Shown here in pieces: positions 12,301-27,300 of a DNA stretch of 64,000 nucleotides. Below the pieces are notes generated by a model, which did no database searches, was not told the DNA's origin, and worked only from the letters and a program-made list of their open reading frames with translations. This DNA is from Calliopum simillimum. Lineage: Eukaryota > Arthropoda > Insecta > Diptera > Lauxaniidae. Position numbers and translations under genes: made by a program. The stretch lies in contig OX638368.1 in assembly GCA_951812925.1 (NCBI GenBank), forward strand, positions 21,143,187-21,207,186, in the 5' to 3' direction. Position 1 is the stretch's first letter. The number at the start of each line of letters is the position of its first letter.

Positions 12301-15300
12301 ACGGATGGTTGGTAAGAAAGAATTTGACGCGCAATGTTGTTATTACAAATTGTTGTATTCCTTATTACAGATTGCACCATGCATAGCCTACTTGTCTACC
12401 TATTAGATTTTACTGTGCTCGCTCTCTCAGTTTCTCCCACTATTGCTGAGAGTGTATTTTAAATAGAAAAGAGTGTATAGCAACTTCCAGTATCTTTTAT
12501 TAGTTTGTAAAGAAGAAAACTACATTAGAAGTTTGTTATTAATAATGTAGACAGTCGCAGGTTAATTTCACGTTTAAACCGCCACTAAATGGAAGGCGTT
12601 TGTGATACCTGTTTCTCGAAAGGCACACACACACACACACACTGACATAAAAGCGATATACCCTGGTTAGCTAGCTAACGATGAGCGCTGCGAGTTAAGT
12701 GTTATAAATGAAATAATCTTGTAATACTTGCAACTTGTTCTTGTTGTTGCTTTTAATTCTTATCTACACCTTGTTGGCTCCAAGGAAAACTCCCTAGGTA
12801 TTCTCCTTTCAGTTACGGGCTGTACATTTATCTTTAGTTTTTTTGGATCTTTTTTTACATTTTCTTTTTTTTTGTAGATTTCCATCTGTATTTTATTTTA
12901 TGTTTTCTTTGTCTATTCCAATTGTGCTGCACTTCAAGTTCAGTAGCGACGACGATGACTATGAAGAGCGTCATCATCCCACACAACCGCAGACACGCAA
13001 CTTTTTTTCATTTTGAATATTTTTCTTTTGGTCTACACTTGTTTGTGTATCTTCACTCACTTTCCCTTTGCGCTCAAGTACAACAAGGATTTTTCCTAGT
13101 GTTCATCATCATTTGTTGTTTTGTTAGCGCGCTTTGGTCGTTTACTTAATTTTTCCATTTGATGGAGTATTGCCTTTACTCACTCTCTTGCCAAGGCTCT
13201 TTCGTTGTCGGCCGTCGTCGTCGTCTGTTCATCCGTTTGTTGTCTCTGATAGTCCACCGCCACCGCATGTATACGGCATATTTATCCATCACGGAAAATC
13301 TCAGTTTCAGTTCCGATCCAATGGTGCTCGCGTTTGCACCTAATTTTCTCAATAAAAGATGTTCGTAAATTGTGCAATATTTTATATATAAATTCTTCTT
13401 TTTGTTATCATCAAAGGCATCTTTTTAAATTAAATTAAAGAGTTTTGGCAATCTTTCAGGAATTTTTGATTTTTGTCTTTTCTTAAGTGTTTTCGGGAAT
13501 TCATTATCTATCCGTTTTCAAAGTGTTGTATTGTGTTCTCTTCAATATATCGCAATCAAAGCATTTCGTTCTATTTATCTACGTTAATTGCTATTGTGTG
13601 CTATCGTGTGTATGCAGTATATTTTAATACCAAATTAATGAATTTTCTGATTTACAAAAGAAAGCAGTAAATACTTGTAGTGTTGTGTAGATTTACTTGT
13701 AAATACTTAGTTCATAGTTCTTGCACACTTAATACTCCGATTGCTGCTGTTGCTGCCTCAACTTTTTTGTATGCTGAAAGTTGATGATTTTCATTGTGTT
13801 GCACCTGATTGATATTCTGCTGCAAAATGATGGATTGGGGCATCAGGCGTAAGTGCTTTTTAAAATTTATGAAAAAAAATCCTAGGGTCCAACATCACTA
13901 TAAAGTGGTATTCAAAAATGTTTAAAATGAAAGTTCTTCCCAAATTTTAAGAACAAAAAAATTGTCTTTCCCTATATCGGCATTTCCACTGAAAGGTTAA
14001 CCGTGAGCCAAAAATTTAAGTCATTATATCTCTGAAACCATTTAACGTACATGGATGAGATTTGGTACATACATATGTAAAAAGCACCAAAACAAATAAT
14101 GTGTCCTGGAAAAAATGGGGGCATCACACCCCCAAAAAAATCACTTCTTCATATCTCTGAAAATATTTAACGCACATAAATGAGATTTGATACATGTGTA
14201 CAGAGCGCCAGGACAAATAATATTCACTGGGAAATTGAGCGATGCCACGCCCCTAAAAAAAAAAATCATAATTTATAAAATGGATAGGGACAAATGACAT
14301 ACTTTGGAAAAATTGGTGATGCCACGTTAACTTAACAACATAAGGTCATCCAACATTCACTGGGAAATCATGGTTTTTTGAAAGATTTTCAATTTAAAAT
14401 TTGTATGGTGGAAAAAATGTCACGTTCCTATTGTCACGTAATGATTCAGATTATGATCAAAACAAAAAAATATATGAATCTAACAAAATACATTATAAAG
14501 TAACATTATTGCATTAGATTCTAAAATTAGTTGAATTTAAAGTTTCTTAAAAGATAACACAGGCCTGCAAATTCGACACTTGTTTTTTCCTCCCTTGATT
14601 TTTGATGCCAGTTATGATGGTTTGGGACCTCCTAATCACGAATCTGAACTTGGTTTTTTTTTTCATCACGTCAGAATTTTGAGATATTCCAGTTTTCATA
14701 ACCTCAAAAGTAATGGAAAATCGAGTGTTTTTCACTGTTATTTTAAATTTTCTCAAAATTTGGACCTGATAGAGCAATTCCGTAAATGGATTTGGGCTCA
14801 ACATCAAAAAATACATTAAAAAGCACTCTCGTAATTTTAAGAGGGGTACCCTTGTTCGTCTGTGCAGCATTTGAAAACTTTTTAATTCAATCGTTTGTGC
14901 TTACGTACTCTTCAATATCACGCCTAAAATATTCCACATATTTAAACCATTCTTGCAGCATATATTTTTTTGGTGCTCCCCGTACGATCAAGATAAATGT
15001 TATGCATAATATTCATCCAGATATCAAGTTTCATAATGCTGGTCAAGTAAGTAGAAAGTAAAACTTAAATCACTGAAAATTGTGACGTGCTGGAATTTTT
15101 TCACAATTTTTCTCGTAATCAGCACACTTAAATCTATAGAAATCGCTTTTTAAAACTTAAAGAGGAAAACCCATGCAGGACTGTGTAATTTAGCTAAATC
15201 AAAACCTAAATAATTAACAGCCGAATGCTCATTGTACAATGATAATGGGCCGAGAAATCGGCTTGTTAAGCTCATAATGAGTTCTTTGAAATTGAATATG

Positions 15301-18300
15301 GAACAGGATAAAATGACGCAACATTCTTGCAGAAATATTAAAATCAATCAAGAACAAACAGACTAAATTTTCCTTCGAGATTCGAGGATTTTAAACCTTA
15401 TGCAAAGCATCGAGCATTATAGGAAGGCAACGATACCTCAAAACTTAATGAGCGTAACCTAGTGGAATGAGTTATGTAAAATGGACTTCAAATGAAGCAT
15501 GCATATTGGCCTTACAAAAATTCATATTGACTCAATAGAGTTTGAGAATCCGTTAGTTCAGAAAAAGCCTTCAGGGTACAACATAGTTTATGTGATCAGC
15601 AAAAGTGAACTTTGCGTCAAAAATTACCCCAGGCTCCCGAATAGAATTAAAAGCCATTAAAATCATGCCAGAAAGGGATTTTAAAAATGTTAAAGAAAAG
15701 CATTTATCTATAAATTAATACGCAAGACAAAAATTTGTCCTACCTTTTTTAATATGTTAGAAATATAGCACGACTTTGAATTATACACCATTATAAAGGT
15801 ATTTGTGTGTAAATGTGCACAAAGTTAAAATTATTTTAATATTTCGCCATTAATCCAGGTAAAATTAAATGCAAATTTTTCAATATTAACAACGACAAAA
15901 TACACAGAGCTGAAAAAAAGATACAGCACAAAGAGAAAGACAAAAAATTGACTGACACTGATTTCATGTTTTTTGTTTTCTTTTCATTTCACATTTGTCA
16001 TTGTACTAGGGATGATAAATGAGCTTTTCTATTTTGTACCAAATAGCAAAAAAGTACCTACTAAAACTGTCCAAAATACATTTCTTTTAATACATTTCTG
16101 GTCAAATTTTGACCACTTGACGATTCTAGTTTATATTAAGAGAAAATGGATACATTTCACTCCTTTTTTTTAAACATTTTTCTTATATAAAAAGAATTTG
16201 CACTAAAAAATATTAAAAATTTCGCCTGCTTTTTGTTTTCATTTTTTTTTTAAGCGTTCCCTTTAAAAATATGTAAATTTACAAACTAAAACTTATTTTC
16301 AAAGATATTCAGTGGATTTATGAATTTTACTATTTTGTTTATAGAATGGCATAAAAAAAAATTTATATAATCAATAAATTTTTTCGGTATTTGACGCAGC
16401 ACTGTGCGACGTTTATCCCTTTACGGCTTTTACTTTTTCACATTCCGTTGCAGAATGAAATTACAAACATAACTGAATGAAATGAATTCTTAAAAAGAAA
16501 AAAATTTCAATGACAATGAGTCAGTTTTATTATGCTCCAACATGCAATATATTGGTTGCACAGTAATCTTTTCATATTGACCAATTTGATGGAAATGATA
16601 AATTATCGATTCATAATTGCGTGCATGCAATAAATCAATTAGAATAAGAAAATCACTCTAACTGAGTAACAAATTTACATAGTTAAGTTTAGCCTAGAGA
16701 TTTTTACAGACCAATAGCAATCGAATGCTTCGAGGGCCTATTTCAAAAAATTTGAGCTTCAATTCTGTAGAAATTAAAGATGAATCATGATCTTCGGCTT
16801 ATCCTAACAGCTACTCACGTAGATAGTCCTCCAGTGCACTCAAAGCGAACTCAAAAGCCATTTCGCAGACAACAATCCTGCTTCCGTTCTGGCTCATACC
16901 ATAATTTGGTAATAGTTAACAAATAGTATATGTATCAATCAATAAAATATTTGATATTATTTAACATGCAGCATACATATGTACATAGGTATGTGCATGA
17001 GCAATTTTATTGAATCCATTTTATAAATGTATGTTAATAATTACTATATTATCTTTTGCTGGAAGCACATATTGCCAAGTATCAAATTGTATGTTTGGTG
17101 GAATCATCTACCACTCTAGCTCTTCTAGTTAACGAGGGATTGCCGTTTAAAGCTAGTCAATTTTTACCCCTCGAGCTCTTCTAGTTTTCGAGATATAGTG
17201 ATTTCAAGATTGTTATCGTTTTTCTTCGTTCATAGTGGTCGTCCCCAATGTATCCAATTTTTCGTTAGGCTGTACGGTACCTACATGCTAACTTTCAGCA
17301 CTATAGCTCTTCGAGTTAACAAGATATAGCGGTTTAAAGCTTCTCGACTTTGATCCTTCTAGCTCTTTTAGTTTTTGAGACATAGTGGATTAAAGATTGT
17401 TATCTTTTTTCTTCATTCATGGTGGGCGTGCTCCTTATATTGAAAAATCCATTAGCTTACTGATGAAAAATTAAATACCAAGTACAAATCCACTCAAATA
17501 AATGTCATGCTTCGCCTAAAACCAATGTTTTAATTTCTAATTAAAGTCATATTAGTATGTGCCAAAAATTACACAGCCCAACAAATTGAGAGAACAAAAT
17601 TTTGAATGAAATCTCGACAACCGTTTTCTATATCATAAATGTGATCCAAGTTACCATTGCTTTAAAGTGCAGAAAACGCTATTTTCAGACGTATGGCTCA
17701 TGTCCAGGAAGTAATGATGCTCACTGCTGTCAACATCATTGGATATCATATCCATAATCTTCCTTATTCAACTTTATCTTTATACTTTCCAAATTGTATA
17801 ATTACTTTCCATTGAAGTAAAGATACCACAATTCAATACAAATTTCATTAAGTCCTTTGCTATGCATACGAAGTTGCCATATGCCTGAAGATAGTGGTTT
17901 CTGCACTTAAGAGCAAGGATAACTCGTATCACAGATCTGATAGAGAAAAATGGTTGCCAGATTCAGAACCACCAACTGCAAATTAACCAAAAAAACGTTA
18001 TCGAGATCTCATACAAAATTTCGTGTTTACAGTGTTATCTATACTTAACAGGTCATTCAATAAGTCCGTAGGATGACACATATGGCGTTACTAGATATGA
18101 TTTTTATTAAGAACTAACCTTCAAACGAAACGTGTATAAATTTGACAGCAATCGGACTATTGATTCGTGAGTTATAGCATTTAGTGTGAAGCAACTTTTG
18201 TTAGTAAAAAAAAAAAAAATTGAACTTCGAGTTTTGATAAAGCATTGCTTTTTGATGAAAAAAATACAGTGGAAACCAAACAATGTCTTGATAAACATTA

Positions 18301-21300
18301 TCCGAACTCTACTATATCGATACAAATGGATTGCTAAATTTAAACATGGTCGTACCAGCACAAATGATGCAGAGCGCTGTGGCTGTTATTCCAGAAAACA
18401 TAAAAAAAATCCACAAATTGGTTATGAACGATTGCAAATTGAAGAAGCTCGAGCTAGCTGACATTGTAAAGATATCAAATGGTAGTGTTTTTACCATTTT
18501 ACACGAACATTTGGGTATGCAAAAGCTCTTTGCAAAGTGGCAGCCGCGTGAGCTCACAGCCGACCAAAACAAAAACGAATGGATGCTTCAGAGGAGTGTT
18601 AAGCCGCAATAAAATCGAATTCTATCATCGATATGTGACAATCGATGAAACATGGCTTCACTTTTACACACCAGAATCCAATAGACAGTCAGCTGAGGCC
18701 TATTTTGACGAAAAAGAGAAATCGTAATATAAAAGTGGTATCGAAAAGTTGGAAAATCGCTATACTCGTTGTATCGCCCTCGAAGGCAACTATGTATGTT
18801 GAATAATAAAATCGAGTTTTGTCAAAATTTTGTTTTTCTCTTACTTATCCTACGGACTTATTGAATGGCCTGTTATATTAATACGCAAGACAAAAATTTG
18901 TCCTTCTTTTTAATTATGTGAGAAATTGAGTACGACTTTGAATTATACACCATTAGAAAGATATTTGTGTGTAGATGCGCACAAAGTTAAAAATTATTTT
19001 AATATGTTGCCCTTAAGACTGCCAAAATGAAATACAAATTTTGCAATATTAACAAAAACAAAATACGCGGTGAAAAACAGAGCTGAAAAGGGGATAAAGC
19101 ACAAAGAGAAAAACAAAAAGCATAGCACTGTTCGTGTTTTTTGTTTTATTAACGTTTCACATTTGCCATTGTACCAGGAATGATAAATGAGCTTTTTTAT
19201 TTTGTAAGAAATAGCAAAAAAATATACTAAAACTGTCCAAAAAGTACCAAAAATATTTAATACATGTGTGGTCATATTTTGACCATTGGGCGATTCTAGT
19301 TTTTATAAATTTTCAACCAAATAAATCTGATATTTTTTGTGAACGAAGTCCTTTGAAATATTTTTGTATTGAAATAAATGGCTTATCCAGTATTAATATT
19401 CCATTCACAATATTTGTGCGTTAGATTTATTGCAGCATAAATTTCTTTTGTCAAAGTCTGTCCATTTTCTAAATAGTGTCATCCAAATAATTTCTGCGTA
19501 ATACAGTACGAGCTTGTTAAGTAATTCAAATCTTATCATACATCACTTAAAATACTTTTGATTGTTCAAAGTTATTTTCCTTTTAGTTTTATCAAAGCTA
19601 TGGCCACAAAAGAATTCTGCTTCTTTCTTCTTCCTACCATTAAATCTAAACGTAAAAGTTTTCATATTACAACCACATTATGTCATAACTTGGTTTTTAC
19701 TGTGGTTATCAAAATTAATGAAAATTTGTTATGGGCCATGGCTATCTATGTCAACAGAACATACATTTTTGATTAGTGCATACAATCTAAGTATGTCAAA
19801 AAGTTAAATAAGACATAAGTACGTATACTATGTATGTGCATAGATATGTATCCTATTATACACATAGTCATCATTGAATTATTTATAGAAATACTCCTAT
19901 GACATTTAATATTGCACGCTCTACTCTCTTATTTTGTTCTTCTTCGATTTCAGCAATGAAGAAACATTTACGTAATTGTCATTATTTATTCTAATTACAA
20001 TAAATTATGTCTCGTTTATATCAATTTCTCACACTTAACTTTTGCTTTTAGTAATTTATTTGATTTGGTCTTTAATCTGTCCATATTTTTTTTTTTTTTT
20101 TTTATTTTCAAGTAATTTCCTATACCAAAAAATTATTTGACTAACGCCATCCATCTCAGGCTCATTAATTTATCATTAATATTTCCAAAGCAACAACTGA
20201 TTTATTGTTATTTCTTTCCTCTCTTGTCTGTCTACCACCACCGCCTTCTCTTGTTTTATATTCTCTTATCCTTCTACTAATGTCCATCATCGTTAACAAG
20301 GAATAATTTTGTTTTTCCAATTTTTATTGCCCCTTTCTCTCATTCAGTCAGTCCTATTTGCTTTTAAACTGTCAGGCTATTTTTCCAAATGTCGGCACTT
20401 TGTTAGCCATATTGTCGGTTAAAACAGTGCTTCAACATGCGACCGAAAAGTTTTTTGATGAAAACGTTGAGCTCCACGATAAAAAGTATTATGATCTCTT
20501 ATAGAGAATGACATGCTCTACACACGCCCACTACGGTACAATCGCTGACCAGGAAGCCACCCACTTTTGATCATAGGCTAACTGACTGAATTCACTATGG
20601 AACGCTATTACCCTGTGGTTATTCGCATCCGTAAGCGCAAAAGTCTCCTAAAACTCTCTATCTCTTGCCATTATTATCAACTGAGGTGGGTATCCAATCT
20701 TGCTCATGGTTGTTGGGATTAGATATGCGGAAGTTTTGAAGTGAGAGTCTGAAATTCTGGGAAATGAAGCTCTGGAGGGGTCATTTCGACAGCCAACAAT
20801 GGTAAAGAGTGTTCCATTAAGACGTGTGGTACTTTGATTTTGAATAAAACGCAAAAGGTCACAATAGGATTATGTTCACAATAGGATATGTTCACCGCGA
20901 CTATTCCGTAGATATCTCACTCTTTCGGCCATATTTTCGATGACATTTGCAGTATGGCCTCCGGAATGACCCGAATCACGGATGTAATAAAAAAATTGTT
21001 CGCATATTTGCGCCAATTAAAACACTCACCAATTTTCAGATGAAGGTAATGTGATTTTCATTGCGAGTTTGTAATAATGCATAAGGAATTGTATATGGAA
21101 ATAATGTGATGCATACCTTTAGGCATAATTAATTTTGCTGTATTTTTATGGGAAGTAGGTGTGTCCGTTGACATATCACGCCAATCCAAAATTTTTCTGC
21201 AGTATTGTGTACAAAAGGAACAAAATTTAAGAATGTTAACTAGTGTAATAAATTTTACGCAATTTCTTGCACTCTTTTGTTCTGTACACGCTTCAAAAAT

Positions 21301-24300
21301 ATAAAAACGTTTACGCATTTTCATTAGAATCTAATTCGTTTATGGCGCCATTGTATGCAATAGGTTTTTCCGTCTTTCTATCTTGTGTTGCTTTACATCT
21401 ACTGTTTATCACCCTACGAGAAAAGGATACAACTTGCAGGAAGTTTAAATCCTGTAAAGTATTCATTCGGTAGTTAGTCGATCATTTTTAAAATTTTAGA
21501 AAATTAACCAATAACACAAATACGAAATTTCGAACGATGTTTCGATAAATTTTTTTGTTTATTTTCAGTCGCTGAAACCGAATCTGGCAACCCTTTTTAT
21601 ACCCTACACCCAGGGTATATTCACTTTGTCCTTCCGTTTGTAACGCAGAGAAGGAGGCGTGGCAGATATAGAAAAGTATATATATTCTTGATCAGCGTCA
21701 CCTCCTGAGTCGATATAGCCATGTCCGTCTGTCTGGCTGGCTGGCTGTGTGTGGAAATACATTTTTTTGGGAAAACTAAGCAAGATAATTCAATGAAATT
21801 TGGTACACAGCCTCTGTGTCGTCACAGATAGCTCGGGGGATTGAAAATGAGCGAAATCGGTCAACGGACACGCCTACCGCCCATATCAAAAATATATTCA
21901 AAATGCAACTTTTGGAGTATTTTTCACGATAATGCAACCAAAATACACATAAATACTAAGAATTGTAAGCGCAAGCTCTAAGTAAAAACTGTGCAAATTC
22001 GGACAAGAGGGCGTGGCACCTCCCATATAAGCAAAATCTTCAAAACGCTATACTGAAAACATTTTTTGAGATAATCCAACCAAATTTCACTCAAATACTA
22101 AGGACTATAAATGCAAACTCTGAGAAAAAACTGGGTGAATTCGAGCAAAAGGGCGTGGCACCTCCCATATACGCAAAATACTGCTGTGTAGGGTATTTAA
22201 TGTTTGGCCAGGTCAAAGGTAACACCCTTACTAGTTCACTATTAGGTCTGGAATCCAAAATACTTGCTTTTAAGTGCAGAAAACGTTTTTTTCTGGCGTA
22301 TAGCGCTCATCCAGTTAGTAATGTAGTTAAATTTTGCCAACGGCATCGAGTAGCTCTTATCTACCCCTTTGAACCTTACCTTTTATATCTTAAACTTTTC
22401 AATTGGATCATCCAACTTCATGTGACATTGATTGTGACATGCGCTGTGTGGCTTGTGGCACCGTCCTGTTGAAACCACATAGTGTCCAAGTCCATATCAT
22501 CCGATTCGGGCCAAAAATATTCAGTTATCATTGAACGGTAGCGATTCCAGCCGCAGGCCCAATGACGCCGCAGGCCCAATGACGCCGCAGGCCCATAAAC
22601 CGCACCAAACCGTAATTTTTTCGGGATGCAATGGTGACTCATGGAGTACGTATGAATTGCTGCCTGACCAATAACACATATTTTGCTTATTGACGAAGCC
22701 ATTCAGCCAGAAATGAGCCTCATCGCTGAAGATGATTTTTCGATGAAAATCCGAATCATTTTCAAGTTGTTGCTCAGCCCAATTCACGAACATACGACGC
22801 TTCTGGTGGTCAAGCGGCTTCAGTTCTTGATCTTGTAAGGATGTAGGCCAATATCTTTTTGCAAAATTCGCCACAACGACATCACAGAGATGCCCAACGC
22901 TTGAGGACGACGTGTGAGAGACACATTTGGGCTTTCTTGAACTAAAGTCTCAGCGGCAGCAATATTTTCGACACTACGGGCACTTCTTTGTCTCACTGGC
23001 ACGGGAAAATTTTGTACTGTGCCAGTGGATTCAAATTTTTCCACAAGACGCTCAATTGTTGATCTGGTAAGACGATTATGACGACCATAAATTGGACGTA
23101 GCTCTCTTAAAGTTGAGGCCACTGACTCCGAATTTCGGTAGTAAATTTTAATAATTTCTACTCGTTGTTGGCTCGTACATCTTTCCATGATGAAATGGCA
23201 AACCTTACTGAAAAGAAATGTCAAGACAGCGGGAAAAAATATGGCGTCGTTTGCTGTCCCTATCGGTCTACTTTTGTAGCGTCCCTATTGAAAAACCCTT
23301 TATGTATGAAATATCGGAAAGTAATAATGCAAATTGAAAGTTATAAAAGTAAAGTTTAATAATGAAAATTATGGCTATCCGATGCTGGTGACAAAACTAA
23401 GCTTCACTGCTACCTTGATATGTGCCATATGTCTGAGAATAGCGTTTGCTCCACTTTGAATCAAGGATTACTCGAATTACAGTTGTCGTAGCGAAAAACG
23501 GTTACCAGATTCGGAATCAGCGATCGCAAATCAACCAAATAAAGTTATCGAGATCTCATTAAATAATTTGTTCTCCTGTATACGCAATTAACCGTGAAAA
23601 CAAAAAATTTAACGCTCTAAAATTTTTTATGTATGTACCCTTTTAACAGTTAGATATCGGTTAGTTTACTGGATATATCTGTATAGAACTTATTTCTCTT
23701 TATCTGACTGGTTTGCTAACTTCAAAAGATGATTGTTCCGTTGCTATATTAAAAGAAGATAGGGTATATTTTTTAATGATTACATAGTTATCGGTTAATT
23801 TACAAGAAAATGTTTTCAACATAGTCAAAGATTGTTCTAGAAATGTATTAAATGTATGTATGCACTGTCTTTTTGTCAGAAATTCTCGTTGGGGTTATAT
23901 CAGCATCTCTACACTTCTATTTAATATTATATGCGATGAAAAAATAAATTCTCTTTCTGCTTAAATTTTATTTTTTACCATTTAATTTTTCCTTTTGCTT
24001 TTAGGGAATATAATTTTGTTGTTATAATCTAATAAATTTTATATCATGACATCAATTTGTTTTACTTGTGCTATTTTGTTTTTCTTTTCTGATTTATGAT
24101 TTCGACTTTTGCTGTTTATAAATTTTTCGTTGGGATTACTGTTGAATCTTTAGGCGCACAGAAACTGTTTTGGCTTAGATATATAAAGCGTTCAGTCGTT
24201 CATGCCAAAAGAAAAGTTTTGTGGTTTCTTGTCGCATAACAATAATGACCATGTTTGTTCTTAAAGTGAGCATGTTTCTAGGCTAATATCGCTTAATTGT

Positions 24301-27300
24301 ATACATTTGGTGTAGCGATGTCTGGGGAATGTCTGTGCCAAGTTTCGAAACTGCTGCACAACTTTCACTTATGGCTATAATTTATGACTGCACTTTGCAC
24401 GTAAAGTTGCCACTGAACGCCTCAATATTAATTAATAAATTAATAACAAATGTAAAACAAACTCTTTTAAACTCCAAAAATTCTGACCATACAATGATAT
24501 ATCATAGATAGCACAGGCACACAAAATTAAAAAAAAAAAAAAATGTATGATTTTTTGACTAAAGTATTTGATTGCTTTTAATTTCATATTTTCCCATTTT
24601 TAGTCGATTTTCTAAGGGTGCCCACAACCGGACCTAAAATTTTTTTTTGTCAAAAATTGTCACTTCACTATTTTTTTGATATAATTTTTTCAACTGATGA
24701 AATCAATTTACTTTCTTCACCAATAGTTAGCTAAGGTCTTTAGCTTCCATTGACACTTATATGTCTGCACAATATACATTTGGTCAAAAGTTATGAGTCC
24801 GAATCCGAGGTCTGAATTCCTCATATATCTGCAAGATTTCGAGATAACTTTGTTTGAAGTTGATGAAACTGCTGTTTGAAGGCTTTTGGCGCAGTTCCAG
24901 AAAAAGATGCAATTCAATTTTTCCAATCACATGTTTTTGCCATAAACTTTCTTATCAAACTATACTTTTAAAATTTTCTGATTGGGCTCTTACTTTCCGA
25001 GCTATTTAACTTTAAGGTAAGGGTATAAAATTTGTAAGTGTTTTTGGTCATAAATCGGGTGATATAAGGGTGATATCTCGGAAAGTAAGAGTCCAATCGG
25101 AAAAGTTTAAAAGCATATTTGATAAGGAAGATTATGGCTATTCGATGCCATTAAAAAAAAATAGAATAACACAGCCCAACAGCTTTATGTGTTCGTACTT
25201 GAGCTATCTACGTTGAGATGGTAATGAAGTTCATTCTCACTTAAAGAGCGCGACTAATAAAAAATTGCACCTGGGGGGGTCTAAAATGTACTCCTGAGGA
25301 GTTTTAGGGTTAAAACTGATTTTCGGACTTGTTTTCCAAAAAAAAATTTTGGATCACCCTACCGTTTTAGAGTAAACATTTCTATGGCAAAGTTTTAGCT
25401 AATTTTATTGGCCCTCAGATAGCGTATATGGTTTATATGGCTTAAATGGATTTCACAAAGTTCTGAACCTTTAAAATTGATATTTAATTCCATTAATACG
25501 AACTTGTACAGTAAAATTTGCAATGAACAACAACCGACGCTACAAATATTAACTTGGAAATTCGTGGCATATGTTTCGGCTATTACCACATACATATATA
25601 TATATATGTACATAGCCTCATCAGACCTATTTTAGTTAATCTTTGCTTAGAAGCATGAAGATATAAACATAATTTAAATTAGGTATTAAAGGAAAAGATT
25701 AGGGCTTTCAAGTATTTTTAACCACATTTAACGAATAAATGATATGTTACCTAGTTATATAGCTTCAAAAAAAGGCAAAAACGCCTTTTTTTGGTTTTTA
25801 GGTTAGAATATCTCAAAAACTATATAATTTTTTGGAATAAATATAATCAATTCCACGCTATCAAGTAAACTTTTCGTAGAAACAGAACCCAATTTTATTG
25901 ATTACTGACAGAATACCAGCCAAAACATATATAACATAAATATTCCCGGGGAATTTTTTTAGACTGCCGTGCCTTCTCTATTGCAGTTTAAGAAACTTCC
26001 CCGGGAATCTTGATTCACGATAACCCCCATTATGATATTACTTTTATCTCTATAGGAATTTTGAAAACTAAGAATAAAAATAAATATTAAACGCAAGGTA
26101 AAATTTTCAATCGAAAATGCGCCGAACTAAAGTTGAACGTAGAGGTATGGTTCCTTGGGCAAATATTCATAAAGGGTGTTTTTTTAGAGGTATAGAACTT
26201 TGAATTGAAATAAAACACAAGAAAATCGTTTTAATGTCCATCAATTTGGCTTTATTGGAAGGATAATTTTATGCCATTAATGTTTAAATATGATTTCGGG
26301 CATGTGGCCGCCGCGGCTGGCTCGAATAAAGCCAATTCTACAGGTCCAATTTTCAACCACTTTTTCGAGCATATGGGGCCGTATGTCGGCAATAACGCCA
26401 CGAATGTTGGCTTCCAAGTCCCCTAACGTTTCTGGTTTGTTGGCGTAGACGAGCGACTTCACATGTCCCCAAAGAAAATAATCCAATGGTGTCAAATCAC
26501 ACGATCTTGGTGGCCAATTGACAGGTCCATTCCGCGAAATTATGCGCTCATCGAATGTTTCCTTCAATAAATCGATTGTGACGTGCGCTGTGTGGCATGT
26601 AGCGCCGTCTTGTTGGAACCACAACTCATCCACATTCGTGCCATCCAATTCGGGAACAAAATAGTCGGTTATCATGGCTCTATACCGGTCTCCATTAACA
26701 GTAACTGACTCTCCAGCATTATTTCGGAAGAAGTATGGCCCAATGACTCCACCAGCCCATAGAGCACACCAAACAGTCAGTTTTTGTGGATGTAATGGCG
26801 TCTCAAGGGTCTCATGTGGATTCTCTTCACTCCAAATGCGGCAATTTTGCTTGTTGACGTAGCCATTCAACCAAAAATGAGCCTCATCACTGAACAAAAT
26901 TTTGCGATGAAAATCAGCATCGAAATCAATCTCATTTTCGGCCCATACACCAAAATCACGACGCATTGCATGGTCTCGCGGTTTTAATTCTTGCACAAGC
27001 TGGATCTTGTAAGGTCGCAAGCCAAGATCTTTGCGCAAAATCTTCCATAAAGTTGATGGACAAAGCTCCAATTGCTGTGCACGGTGGCGAATCGATTCGT
27101 TCGGGTCCTCTTCAACATTTTGCTCTACAGCGGCAATTGTTTCTTCGGTGCGCACTGTTCGACGTCTCTGCGGATGCGTATTATCACATAGAGTAAACGT
27201 AGTGCGAAAACGATCCGTGGTTAACCGAATTAATTGCTCTGATGGACGATTATGTCGACCATAAAATGGACGGAGCTTGCGGTAAACTTCGCGAACTGAA

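Noticed and set aside
13134..13368. Nested gene in the CT-rich block
   Set aside because: Overlapping frames without domain signature; composition of CT-rich intron DNA.
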